NCBI GenBank assembly: GCA_022827185.1 | Contig: JAJDTM010000005.1 | Span: forward strand, 124,001 to 188,000 | Direction of reading: 5' to 3' | Length of the DNA stretch: 64,000 bases | Origin: Candidatus Poribacteria bacterium | Lineage (GTDB): Bacteria; Poribacteria; WGA-4E; WGA-3G | Shown: piece by piece, positions 1 to 9,179 of the stretch | How positions within the stretch are numbered: position 1 is the stretch's first letter | Layout of the letters: every line of letters begins with the position of its first letter | Notes under the pieces: generated by a model | Databases searched by the model: none | Told to the model about the DNA's origin: nothing | Seen by the model: only the letters and a program-made list of their open reading frames with translations | Position numbers and translations under genes: made by a program

Positions 1-38
1 GTATGAGGATGAGTGTGTAGTTTTTCATGATCTTTTCC

Positions 39-66
39 TTGTTTTTTGGTATAAATGTGTGATAAT
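39..66 (+). promoter_or_regulatory. Candidate sigma70 promoter for the SEFIR gene
   Basis: TTGTTT at 39-44 and GATAAT at 61-66 are separated by 16 bp. TGT directly before the -10 box could act as an extended -10. It lies about 80 bp upstream of the first start codon. The -35 match is weak, so this is tentative. Confidence 0.35.
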
Positions 67-143
67 ATTATTGTCAAGTTGAGTAGAATTATACCGTAAT
101 AAATGCCAAGAAGGCAACCCAAAATCGTAAGGAAAAGAAAACA

Positions 144-1643
144 ATGGCACCGCCAAAAGTATTTATTTCCTATTCTCATGATTCTGATGAGCACAAAGAG
201 TGGGTGCGGCAGCTTGGCACTAAACTTCGTGAAAAAGGCGTTGATGTAACCCTTGATCAGTGGGATTTAGGTCTAGGTGATGACAGAATATTATTTATGG
301 AAAAAGGGGTTACAGATTCTGATAGAGTCCTTGTTATATGCACAGACGTTTACGTTGAGAAAGCGAATGCCCGTAAGCGTGGAGCAGGGTACGAAGGATA
401 TATCATCACTGCCGAGCTCGTTGAAAATACAGAAACGGATAAATTCATTCCGGTAATTCGCCAAGTATCAGAGGAAGGGAAAACTCCGATCTTTTTAACA
501 CCAAAAGTCTATATTGATTTCACAGATGATGATCAATTTGATACCAGTTTTGAGCAATTGCTTCGTGAAATCCACGGTGTCCCACTTCATCCAAGACCGC
601 CTTTGGGAGAAAATCCATTTACTAATCAGTTTTCTGAACTTGAAGTCTCAAGCCATAACCTTCTCAGTATTCCCAAAAAGGTTAAATCTGCATCCGACGC
701 TTACAACTTGGCAATTCAACTTGCTAGAGCGGGTGATACTCTTGGTTGGCAACAACTTGTTGAACGTATTCGTATAGATGTGCTCAATTCATTAAGACAG
801 CTGAGACAAGAAAATTTACATAGCAGAAACTTGGAAAATCCCGAACAACGAATTGGAATAGTGGATAAAGCTGTTAATATCATTTCCCCTCTCGTTTCTG
901 TAGCACTAGCAGGCATCAAATCGCAGAACGATCATTTTAACAATCAAATATCTGTGCTTGATAGTTTGCGGAGCATAAATGGATGGCACAGTGACTTTAG
1001 AAAGGAGTACGCAACGGGTATCCCGAATTTTCTTGGATATGTTTACCATAGTCTGTATGGGAGTATTAGTCTTCACACAAACCAATTGCCACTTGCCCTT
1101 GATTTAGCACGATTAAAGGTGCCTATAGTTAGCAGTCCGGAATCACAGCACAATATGGTGTGGAAAATCACTACACTTATGGGTTGGTCTCAAGCAATCT
1201 CCCTAAATGGCACAGATAATTGGAAATATTTGATGGACGCTTATGAAAGGTGGGAATGGTTACATGACATGTTTGAATGTGAGTCAACCTATCATATATC
1301 TCTCGTAGCTTACTACATGGCGTTGAGTATTCATGAATTAGCAACACAGATCGACTTAGGAAGAGAAATAGGCTTAGATGAGTATGGCATCAGAGTCCGC
1401 TTCGACTTTCTATTTGAAAAATACGAAATAAAACAGCGTGCGGCTTTACTTCTACGCCACAATTCTTCACTACCAGAATTATGGACATGCTTAGGTGTCA
1501 CACAGGATCAGATGAGAAGTTCATGGAGAACTTGGATTGAACGATATGAACATTTGTTTTGGAGATCTTATCAAGACCGTCTTCTTTTTTTAACTTTGAC
1601 TAAACACCCGCCACAATATTTAAATTTTTTTGACGCTTTGTAA
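144..1643 (+). CDS. SEFIR/TIR-domain protein, probable defence effector
   Basis: The 499-residue protein opens with a SEFIR/TIR-like domain (about residues 4-150). The signature VFISYSHDSDEHKEWV is followed by LDQWDLGLGDD, a SDRVLVICTDVY strand and YIDFTDDDQFD. Such domains in bacteria usually occur in immune or signalling proteins that act on nucleotides or recruit partners. The rest (about 170-499) is alpha-helical with no motif I recognise and may be a sensor. An AAGGAAAAG sequence about 7 bp before the ATG supports the start. The gene ends 33 bp from the convergent type III res gene, with no clear terminator between. The location beside restriction and Fic genes supports a defence role, which is inferred. 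Confidence 0.75.
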   Translation: MAPPKVFISYSHDSDEHKEWVRQLGTKLREKGVDVTLDQWDLGLGDDRILFMEKGVTDSDRVLVICTDVYVEKANARKRGAGYEGYIITAELVENTETDKFIPVIRQVSEEGKTPIFLTPKVYIDFTDDDQFDTSFEQLLREIHGVPLHPRPPLGENPFTNQFSELEVSSHNLLSIPKKVKSASDAYNLAIQLARAGDTLGWQQLVERIRIDVLNSLRQLRQENLHSRNLENPEQRIGIVDKAVNIISPLVSVALAGIKSQNDHFNNQISVLDSLRSINGWHSDFRKEYATGIPNFLGYVYHSLYGSISLHTNQLPLALDLARLKVPIVSSPESQHNMVWKITTLMGWSQAISLNGTDNWKYLMDAYERWEWLHDMFECESTYHISLVAYYMALSIHELATQIDLGREIGLDEYGIRVRFDFLFEKYEIKQRAALLLRHNSSLPELWTCLGVTQDQMRSSWRTWIERYEHLFWRSYQDRLLFLTLTKHPPQYLNFFDAL

Positions 1644-1675
1644 ATCTCCACTATTTAAGCCATTCTCCGTAAAAT

Positions 1676-4321
1676 TTATATTTCCTCCACTGAGGTGACG
1701 ACCTTGTAGTTAACGCCGAGAGCATCGCGAAAATGCTGCGTGCCACAACTGATTTTCCGTTCTTCACGATATCGGAGTTCCTCCGAGTCAGTTGTGCTTT
1801 TTGTCTCTCGCACTAAGTAGAGTTTCTCGCCAGTGGGATCGTCGTGTGCATCACGCTCTTCTTTGACTATCGCCCAATCCGGGTTATAGTTCCCTACTGG
1901 AGTCGACACTACGAAAAAAGCGGGGAGTTTCACGTAGAGTTTAATGTCTTTTCGCTGTTCTAATCCTTCAACAAACTTTTTTTCAACATCTGAATCCCAA
2001 ATCACGTGATCATAAATGGAACGCGACGCGGGAATCATGCAGTCCTTCCAGCTTTCCAACTCACTGTCGAATTGGTGCATCTCATACGCCTCTCCGATTT
2101 TTTCATACTTTATGCCATCAATAAGTTGAGTTATGATTTTCTGTCTAATTTTCTCAACTACAACTTTGGCGAATTCGGGCGGATTGTCTAAAGCAGCTTG
2201 CTGGTTTTGGGTACGCTTGAGAATTTCCAAGAGGGTGCGACGTGTCAATTTCATCGCGGGGGTGGTATATGCCAAACGGTGCTCAATTAACTTCAAGATA
2301 TTGGCACTGCCTGCCAGGCAATATTCAAAACTGCTTTCTCCAATATGTTGATCTTCAAACTCGTTTTTTTCATCGACTACCAGTTTCCCCCGTCTAATTG
2401 TTATTTCGGGTAACTGGATGTCCGTTTCATCTAATATCTCAACGACCTCGGCAATCAATTTTTCAGTGTCAATGTTAACTTTATATCGGGTCTTATGTTT
2501 TATTCGTTCCCAGAGCGTTTCAAATTCCGGTGTAAGCATCATCGCTTTTTTGAGTTTAGCGATGTCGCGTTCCCTTGCATTTTTAGGTTTAGGAGCACTT
2601 GCCGCATCCCCGAACTCCTCAAGGACCTCGGTTTGTAGTTGATTCACATAATTCCGATAGCTTTCATTAGCAATCACAGTGAGTATGTTGAGTTTTCCGT
2701 CATGTACCCGTTTACCTTCCTGATTGACAGCGAGACGCACACCACGACCAATTTCCTGCCGTTTTTTCATCTCGGAGGCTGTCTGATTCAGCGTGCATAT
2801 CTGGAAGACGTTCGGGCTGTCCCATCCTTCACGGAGCGCGGAATGTGAAAAGATGAAGCAGATGGGTTCCTCAAACGATAACAACCGTTCTTTGTCTTTC
2901 ATAATCAACTGATATGCTTCGCTATCTCTTTCTGCTTCGCCAGTTTTGCTGTCTTCGTAGACAATTTCCCCAGTCCTTTTTCGGCTTTGTGCAAAATAGG
3001 CGGCTTGGACATCCTCGGGCTGTTTTTCTCGCCACGTTGAATATCTGTCCTGTTGCTTTAGTTCATTGAAACATTTGTTGAAGAGTTGACGAATAATCCC
3101 ATCATCAGTGGCGTAGTTGTCCACTTTATCAATGAAGAAAAGAGAAAGGATTTTGATATTGTGGTACTTGAGGCGTTCCTGCTTCCGAAAATGCTCTTCT
3201 ATGGTATACCGAATTTGTGCCTCAAAAATTGCCGATTTATCTGCTCCATGTGATTCGCCCGCTTTCACTTCCACACCGTTATCAAATCGGACATACTCCC
3301 AACTCATATCTATTTCGTTGACCCGGTAACCTGCATACTCAGGCAGATTAGTCTTGCTCGGTGCTCCCAAATCGTCCCCTCTTTTGACAGTGAGGGTTGT
3401 TTGCTTTACTGTACCGTTCCTTTGGAGTTTATGCACTGCAAGTTTCGCTACCACGCGTGTTTTTTGGCTCTGAATGCTCTTTACCTGAACAAAAGCAAGA
3501 TTTGTATTTGTGCTTTCCTCAACACCAGCAACCTCTATCTGTTTAACTAAACCCTCGCGATAGGCATCGTAAGGCGTTAATTGGTAGACGCAATTGTAGA
3601 GGTTTCGATGTGTAGCACTATACCGCAATGCAAAGAGCGGTGAGAGATTTGAGAGCGATTCAATACTGAGGTTGCTTTCCATCCGTTGTGGTTCATCTAA
3701 TATCAGAATAGGACGCGCCGCTTTGATGAGATTAATAGGTTTTTCGCCTTGTAACCGCTCTGTGCTTTGCCGAATGACGTTTGATGCTTTGTTGAACGAT
3801 GCAAGTGTCATCACCATAATTTCGACGCTATCCGCTAGTGCAAATTGCCGAACCTGTGACAACTTCGTAGAATCGTAAACGTAGTAACGATACGGGAGGT
3901 TGTCATACAGTTCCCTAAAATGAGATTCTGTTACCTGAAGCGTTTTCAGTACACCCTCTCGAATTGCCACAGAAGGTACGACGACAATGAACTTGCGCAT
4001 GCCGTAGTGTTGAAAAAGTTCTAATGCTGTCCGTAGGTAGATGTAGGTTTTACCAGTGCCTGTTTCCATCTCCACGGAAAAGTTCGGAAATCCGTTCTTG
4101 GAAAACGAATCCCCGTCGATTCCGTTTATTTCTTGAATTCCTTTTAGGTTAACACTTATTTGATCAGAGTCTAAGTCAAGGCGGTTGGGTATAGCGGCAA
4201 GGTTAGATTCTCCACCGAATTGTAGGGTTGTCGGAACTGGGATTTGCCCTTCAAACAATTGGACGACGGCATCAATGGCATTACGTTGATAATCTTGATT
4301 GGCATCAAATTCAAATTGCAT
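1676..4321 (-). CDS. res: Type III restriction endonuclease, Res subunit
   Basis: This 881-residue protein is an SF2 helicase-nuclease. Walker A is METGTGKTYIYLRT (about residue 85), the DEAD-type box is ILDEPQRMES, and motif VI-like QEIGRGVRLAVNQ follows. Near the C terminus NPDWAIV, then LVRETKST, fits the PD-(D/E)xK endonuclease site of type III Res proteins. Res cuts DNA only in complex with Mod after ATP-driven communication between unmethylated sites. The gene follows mod by 47 bp on the same strand. No good Shine-Dalgarno is visible; instead an A-tract abuts the ATG. The frame is intact, so Res could be made even if Mod is frame-shifted, but it should be inactive without Mod. Confidence 0.93.
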   Translation of the reverse strand: MQFEFDANQDYQRNAIDAVVQLFEGQIPVPTTLQFGGESNLAAIPNRLDLDSDQISVNLKGIQEINGIDGDSFSKNGFPNFSVEMETGTGKTYIYLRTALELFQHYGMRKFIVVVPSVAIREGVLKTLQVTESHFRELYDNLPYRYYVYDSTKLSQVRQFALADSVEIMVMTLASFNKASNVIRQSTERLQGEKPINLIKAARPILILDEPQRMESNLSIESLSNLSPLFALRYSATHRNLYNCVYQLTPYDAYREGLVKQIEVAGVEESTNTNLAFVQVKSIQSQKTRVVAKLAVHKLQRNGTVKQTTLTVKRGDDLGAPSKTNLPEYAGYRVNEIDMSWEYVRFDNGVEVKAGESHGADKSAIFEAQIRYTIEEHFRKQERLKYHNIKILSLFFIDKVDNYATDDGIIRQLFNKCFNELKQQDRYSTWREKQPEDVQAAYFAQSRKRTGEIVYEDSKTGEAERDSEAYQLIMKDKERLLSFEEPICFIFSHSALREGWDSPNVFQICTLNQTASEMKKRQEIGRGVRLAVNQEGKRVHDGKLNILTVIANESYRNYVNQLQTEVLEEFGDAASAPKPKNARERDIAKLKKAMMLTPEFETLWERIKHKTRYKVNIDTEKLIAEVVEILDETDIQLPEITIRRGKLVVDEKNEFEDQHIGESSFEYCLAGSANILKLIEHRLAYTTPAMKLTRRTLLEILKRTQNQQAALDNPPEFAKVVVEKIRQKIITQLIDGIKYEKIGEAYEMHQFDSELESWKDCMIPASRSIYDHVIWDSDVEKKFVEGLEQRKDIKLYVKLPAFFVVSTPVGNYNPDWAIVKEERDAHDDPTGEKLYLVRETKSTTDSEELRYREERKISCGTQHFRDALGVNYKVVTSVEEI

Positions 4322-4333
4322 TTTTTTTTTTTT
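4321..4333 (-). repeat. A13 homopolymer at the res start codon
   Basis: On the coding strand thirteen A residues run directly into the start codon; the last A is the A of ATG. The tract sits where a ribosome binding site would be expected. A short GCAAG/CTTGC stem-loop (4344-4359) lies just upstream. Slippage here would change the spacing of the translation start and not the frame. Confidence 0.6.
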
Positions 4334-4368
4334 GGCGTAGTTTGCAAGTCAAAACTTGCTATAAAAAG

Positions 4369-6211
4369 TCAGATTGTTTTGAGACGGCATTGCAAGGCGA
4401 GGTTTGCCGCGAACGTATCATTTAAGGCATCATCGCGGCAGATAAACATAGAATCTTTTGATAACTCCAAAAGTTCTATATCTGCTTCTGTTAGCTGTTC
4501 ATCTAAACAGACATGGAATGATTGTGTCTTGTCAGGCACAATAATGCAAAAAACAGTGTTTGTTGTAAGCTCTTTAACCTGTTGAATTGCACTGTCTAGC
4601 GGGTATCCCTCCTTGAGGGCAATTTCATAGAGAACATCCTCGGCATGCCAACCTTCTCGGAGTGGATCAAGGGTCTCCTCTAACCCACTGAAAAGAGTCG
4701 GCGGTTCATCGGTTTCAAAATTACTTTCTGTTTCATAATTTGATGGTGAGAGTTCAAAAACGCGAAATCCAGATGATTCGGGAAAATTCTGACAGACGCG
4801 TCTAATCCGTTCTTTGCCAATCTCAGCGATAGTCTCAAACCCCGCTTTGTGTCCTACCGATTTTTCAGGTATAGGTTCGGGGAATTGTACCATGATAAAC
4901 TGTCTATTACCATTATCCTCTTGATTGAGTTCCATTACAGCTCGTGCCGTCGTACAAGTACCCGCGAAGAAATCTAAAACGATGCAATTGGGATCATTGA
5001 TGAATTGTAGCAAGTGTTTGATTAAACCAACGGGCTTAGGATAATCAAATATTTTGCGTATTTTCATATCTTCCTCCAATTGCTTTTTTCCTTTAACGTT
5101 TTTCTCCACATCACTTAACAAACTTCGTAAGACTCTTCCAGATTCATTTAGATAAAGCTTATACGCCACCTGCCATTCTCCGTTTTGATCCTTACTAAAG
5201 ACAACCTTGTTATCTTTCTGTTCTTGTAGAAAACGCGGTTCCTTCCAGGGCCATTCATCTAGAATTGTTGAGCCATCAGGACACTTGATTTCATATTCAT
5301 ACCCCCCATAACCACCTATGTCTAATGTGCGAATTTTATAAGGACCTAGTGTTGAATAGTATTCATCCTTTTCCGTATATTCTGCTTCTTCCGTTTTTGT
5401 TAATGGTCGTCGCAGATTATCGATCATTTGGAGATGCTTAGCATAAACGAGGATGTATTCGTGATCAGTTGCACAGTACTTAGCCTTATTTCCTGCACCA
5501 CCATGCCTATACCAAACCAATTGCTGAATAAGATTTTCTTCACCAAAAATCTCATTCAGCATCAAACGGAGATTATAGACTTCGTGATCGTCAATACTGA
5601 CAAAAACGATGCCATCATCGGTAAGCAGTTGACGAGCTAAAAAGAGGCGTGGATACATCATAGAAAGCCATGTAGAATGGTAGCGTCCGCTCGTATCAGG
5701 ATTGCTGGTTTGCAAATTACCTTCGGCATCAATTTGTCCGGTCAATTGGAGGTAGGTGTCTAACGGTTTTGCATAATTGTCAGGATAGACAAAGTCGCCA
5801 CCGGTATTGTAGGGCGGATCAATATAGATAGCTTTGACACGCCCGAAGTAGGGTTTATAGAGGAGTTTGAGGACTTCTAAATTATCGCCCTCAATGAATA
5901 GATTTGATGAGGTATCAAAATGGAGAGATTCGTCGCGGCACGGTTTTAACGTTGCTTCAGTAGGAGTGTTGAGGAGGCGGATAGCATCGCTTTTGCCGGC
6001 CCACGTAAAACGGTACCGCTCTACATGGTTATTAGGACTAACATCATTTACCCCCCCCCCCCGCTTCACAAATGTTAAGTTGTTCTATAACCTTCGCTGC
6101 ATCCACTTTGCCTTCGGTAAGACATTCGGGGAAGAGCTGCTTAAGTTGATTAAGTCGTTCTTCATTGGGAGTAATAGTGGTTTTTTGGACTTTTTCAATA
6201 TTTTTTGTCAT
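4369..6211 (-). CDS. mod: Type III DNA methyltransferase, Mod subunit, frame-split at a G12 tract
   Basis: Two reading frames together make one Mod protein. The N-terminal frame starts at ATG 6211, 7 bp after AAGGAGG, and reads MTKNIEKVQ..LFPECLTEGKVDAA, the usual start of type III Mod. It runs into the G tract (6051-6062) and stops at 6044. The other frame can begin at GTG 6069 and carries the catalytic core: IYIDPPYNTGGDFVY (motif IV, DPPY) and VLDFFAGTCTTARAVMELN (motif I, FxG). This DPPY-before-FxG order is typical of beta-class N6-adenine or N4-cytosine methyltransferases. Losing one G (to 11) or gaining two (to 14) joins the frames. Mod recognises and methylates DNA and guides Res. The present sequence is either an OFF phase variant or a homopolymer error. 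Confidence 0.9.
6051..6062 (-). repeat. G12 homopolymer within mod (candidate phase-variation tract)
   Basis: Twelve G residues on the coding strand, about 50 codons into mod. The upstream frame reads E-A-G-G-G-G-K-stop across it, while the downstream frame reads R-G-G-G-V-N-D. A change of -1 or +2 bases restores a single frame. Tracts of this kind and position drive phase variation of type III mod genes in several pathogens. Confidence 0.85.
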
Positions 6212-6449
6212 CGGCAGGCCTCCTTGCCTTGGAACGTATAAATGGCAGCATTCGGCGTAAAAATGGTTCAACACGGGTCACCAGCAAAATGTACACGATG
6301 CCTGATAAACAAACTGTTGCAATCTCTCCACCCTTTTCAGATATACCAAGAGTCCGCAGGATCGGGTAACATGCCATCAAGGGGATAGTAATTAATACCG
6401 CGCCAGTTAGCCAAACGGTCTTTTCTTTAATCATTTCTGTCAAGTTCAT
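6195..6449 (-). CDS. Small two-TM membrane protein upstream of mod
   Basis: The 84-residue protein has two hydrophobic segments (about residues 12-34 and 43-62) and a basic C-terminal tail (RSKARRPADDKKY). An AAGGA sequence 8 bp before the ATG supports the start. Its end overlaps the mod start by 17 bp, implying translational coupling and one operon with mod-res. I do not recognise the family. A membrane partner is not part of standard type III systems, so a role in the system is only a possibility. Confidence 0.6.
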   Translation of the reverse strand: MNLTEMIKEKTVWLTGAVLITIPLMACYPILRTLGISEKGGEIATVCLSGIVYILLVTRVEPFLRRMLPFIRSKARRPADDKKY

Positions 6450-6723
6450 CTTTGAGTTCCTTTTTCAGTTGGTAGGCGTGGAGTAGGCTAAGTTGAACCA
6501 GATACAAAATGCTCAAGCACCCACATGTCCACCTAGGATTTTTATAGTGGATAGGCAGATAGATGGTCACTAATCTCAGTGCGTTTGAATTCCAATATTT
6601 TCTACATTTAACTTATTATATTCAAACTAACTAATATTTGTCAAATTTTCTTTTTTCGAGGTGCGCTTTATAAACTATCTTTCCTATTAGGGAATTTCCT
6701 TTGTGCATTATCACAATGCTCTA

Positions 6724-7893
6724 TTAACGAATTGATTTTGTTCTTTCGGTCATAATAGCATTAAGAATTTCATCTGCAACAAATAAGCGGTTTCTTTGTC
6801 TTCCAGTTATTTCTCTGAGTTTACCCCTTTCAATAAGATAATCTACTCCCCGCTGAATGGTTGGAAACGACGACTCCCAAGCGTTCACTAACTCTGAAAT
6901 TGAGATAATAGGTTTTCCAAATAGGTAATCAATAAGTGGGTTTACCGCCTTCGGCACCTTTGGCTCTCTTGCAAGTTTCTCATATTCATCTTTTAATGCA
7001 AGAAGTTGCTGAATAGTTGAAAGCGCGTCTTCTGACTGTTGAAGAACTCCGTTTAAGAAAAACGTGAGCCATGCTTTCCAATCACCTTGTTGACTTATAT
7101 TCAACAGCAATTCATAATAAGTATCTCTATACTGCTCAAAAAAATCTGAGAGATATAAAATTGGTTGTGATAATAATCCTTTTTCTATTAACATAAAGGT
7201 AATCAGGAGCCTACCAATTCTGCCATTTCCATCAACAAACGGATGAATTGCCTCAAATTGATAATGAACCAGCGCGATTTGAATTAAGGGAGGTTCCTTT
7301 ACCTTGGAATGAATATAATTCTCCAGACCTGAAAAGCACACTTGCATTTCTGAGACGGGTGGGGGAACATAGGTCGCGCCCGTTAAAGTACAACCGGGGG
7401 GGCCAATCCAGTTTTGTCTAGTTCGTATTAAACCCGGTGTTGCGTGTTCTCCTCTGACTCCTTTCATCAAGATACTATGGATTTCGCAGATTAGTCTGGA
7501 ACTCACCGGTAAATCCTGCAATCGTTTGATTCCATACTCCATCGCGTTAACGTAATTGGCGATCTCCTGTATATCAGGTGCACGTGCTGACTCCTTATCC
7601 GCTTCAAATAGAAAGAGTTCTTCTAGACCTGATTGGGTATTTTCAATTCTGGAGCTCATTACGGCTTCTCGCCGAATAAACGGATTGATCAACAAGTGAG
7701 GATTCGGTAGCAGCTGACCAGCCCCAGATAATTTTCCAAGTTTGCTGTCTGCTTCTGAGAGAAGGCTTGCCAATTCCCAGTCCAATTCAATTTTGGGAGG
7801 AAGAGGGTTTGGTACATAAGCCCAATATGGATGTCTACCTATGCTACGAAGGCATTTGCCTGCACTTGAATTTCTGAAATTTTCTGGATTCAT
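6724..7893 (-). CDS. Fic/DOC-family AMP-transferase with winged-helix tail
   Basis: Fic enzymes transfer AMP from ATP to hydroxyl side chains of target proteins. The active-site motif HPFVDGNGRIGR is intact at residues 217-228. An inhibitory helix motif of the (S/T)xxxE(G/N) type, SSRIEN, lies at about 80-85 before the Fic core, as in class II autoinhibited proteins. The last 80 residues (about 310-389), with PIISISELVNAW and TIQRGVDYLIERGKLREI, resemble a winged helix that may bind DNA. The upstream region carries three copies of a short element that could be its operator. The gene is transcribed in the same direction as the mod-res operon but is separated from it by 274 bp. Confidence 0.92.
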   Translation of the reverse strand: MNPENFRNSSAGKCLRSIGRHPYWAYVPNPLPPKIELDWELASLLSEADSKLGKLSGAGQLLPNPHLLINPFIRREAVMSSRIENTQSGLEELFLFEADKESARAPDIQEIANYVNAMEYGIKRLQDLPVSSRLICEIHSILMKGVRGEHATPGLIRTRQNWIGPPGCTLTGATYVPPPVSEMQVCFSGLENYIHSKVKEPPLIQIALVHYQFEAIHPFVDGNGRIGRLLITFMLIEKGLLSQPILYLSDFFEQYRDTYYELLLNISQQGDWKAWLTFFLNGVLQQSEDALSTIQQLLALKDEYEKLAREPKVPKAVNPLIDYLFGKPIISISELVNAWESSFPTIQRGVDYLIERGKLREITGRQRNRLFVADEILNAIMTERTKSIR

Positions 7894-7901
7894 TTTTAAA
7901 T

Positions 7902-7960
7902 CACTTTATGTTAATAAGGATTGGCGTTATTAACGTTTGTGCCACTTTACGTTAATAAGG
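7902..7960 (-). promoter_or_regulatory. Three-copy operator-like element upstream of fic
   Basis: An 18-bp sequence at 7902-7919 (CACTTTATGTTAATAAGG) recurs at 7943-7960 with one change. Between them, at 7927-7936, the core ACGTTAATAA occurs inverted. The copies begin 9 bp upstream of the fic start codon. This is the arrangement expected for autoregulation by the winged-helix domain of the Fic protein. Confidence 0.55.
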
Positions 7961-8000
7961 GGTGATGCATCTTATGTCGGATGCAAAGTTCACTTAAGAG

Positions 8001-8045
8001 TTGGCATAAAACATCAAGCATGCTATAATCTTCCTAAATTATAGC
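8001..8045 (+). promoter_or_regulatory. Sigma70 promoter with overlapping palindrome, M42 gene
   Basis: TTGGCA (8001-8006) and TATAAT (8024-8029) are spaced by exactly 17 bp, 40 bp before the start codon. The -10 box lies in an 8-bp inverted repeat, GCTATAAT (8022-8029) and ATTATAGC (8038-8045), which could be a repressor operator or an early hairpin. Confidence 0.6.
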
Positions 8046-8068
8046 ACAATTGCCAAAGGAATACAATA

Positions 8069-9139
8069 ATGAACGAAACTTCGATTGAACTACTTAAATC
8101 ATTGACACAAGCGGATGGGATCCCGGGGTACGAGGCGGAAGTGCGGGATGTTTTTCGCGAAAAAGTCTCCGGTGTCGGTCCCATTGGGACAGACAAATTG
8201 GGGAGTATCTTCTGCACACGCGCTGGTAGTGCCGAACACCCGCGTATCGTGCTCGATTCACATTTAGACGAGATCGGTTTCGTCGTGCAAAATGTCACGG
8301 ATAACGGATTCGTCAAGTTTCTACCGCTCGGTGGATGGTGGGCACATACACTGTTGGCACAACGCGTCAATATCACAACGAAATTAGGCAAAGTACCGGG
8401 CGTTATCGGTTCTACACCGCCGCACCTACTTTCAGGAGCCCGTGATAAAGTCTTAGATATAAAAGACCTGTTTATCGACATCGGGGCGGAGAGCGAGGAA
8501 CAGGCGAGAGAAGAATATGGTGTCGTCACGGGGTGTCCAATCGCACCGTACGGTCCCTTTATGCGATTGAAAAATGAAAAATTGCTCACTGCGAAAGCAT
8601 TTGATAATCGCGTCGGGGTTGCGATCGTGATTGAAGCACTTTTGCGACTCGATGAACATCCGAACACTGTTATCGGGGCGGGGAGTGTGCAGGAAGAAAT
8701 CGGATTGCGAGGCGCGAAAACGATGGCGGCAAGCGTGGAACCCGATCTCGCAATTATACTTGAGGGCCCCCCTGGCGATGATACGCCAGGCTTAAGCGTC
8801 GGAAATACACAAGGCAAACTTGGCGGCGGCGTACAAATTCGGATTATCGATTCTTCAATGATTGTCAATCCGAAATTAGCGGATTTTGTGGTTGAGACAG
8901 CAAAGCAACATGAGATTCCATATCAATTAGGGGTGCGTCAATCGGGTGGCACGGATGGTGGGGCAATCCATCAATTTGGTAGAGGTGTGCCGTCCGTTGT
9001 ACTCGGTGTGCCGTCTCGTTATATCCATAGCCATGTCTCAATTATCAACATTGATGACTATAACGCAGCATTGGATTTGACGATGCATCTTGTGCGTGAA
9101 ATTGACGCATCTGTTTTGGAAGGATTTCTGTTTGATTAG
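8069..9139 (+). CDS. M42-family metallo-aminopeptidase
   Basis: The 356-residue protein matches M42 peptidases (glutamyl aminopeptidase/CelM type), cytosolic dodecameric enzymes with two metal ions that trim peptides. Visible ligand motifs are DSHLDEIGF, KAFDNRVG, VQEEIGLRGA (catalytic Glu pair), ILEGPP and a closing SRYIHSH. The GTDGGAIHQFG segment is also typical. Its length is usual for the family. A promoter lies immediately upstream, and a TIM-barrel-like gene follows after 40 bp, probably co-transcribed. Older labels of this family as endoglucanases are probably wrong; peptidase activity is the better call. Confidence 0.92.
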   Translation: MNETSIELLKSLTQADGIPGYEAEVRDVFREKVSGVGPIGTDKLGSIFCTRAGSAEHPRIVLDSHLDEIGFVVQNVTDNGFVKFLPLGGWWAHTLLAQRVNITTKLGKVPGVIGSTPPHLLSGARDKVLDIKDLFIDIGAESEEQAREEYGVVTGCPIAPYGPFMRLKNEKLLTAKAFDNRVGVAIVIEALLRLDEHPNTVIGAGSVQEEIGLRGAKTMAASVEPDLAIILEGPPGDDTPGLSVGNTQGKLGGGVQIRIIDSSMIVNPKLADFVVETAKQHEIPYQLGVRQSGGTDGGAIHQFGRGVPSVVLGVPSRYIHSHVSIINIDDYNAALDLTMHLVREIDASVLEGFLFD

Positions 9140-9179
9140 TCACGTTTTTGAAACGTGTTCTCTTGCTTGGAGGATAACT

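Noticed and set aside
8023..8868. 281-codon open frame antisense to the M42 gene
   Set aside because: It is rich in Ser, Pro and Thr and lies wholly opposite a strongly conserved peptidase; it has no domain or supported start.
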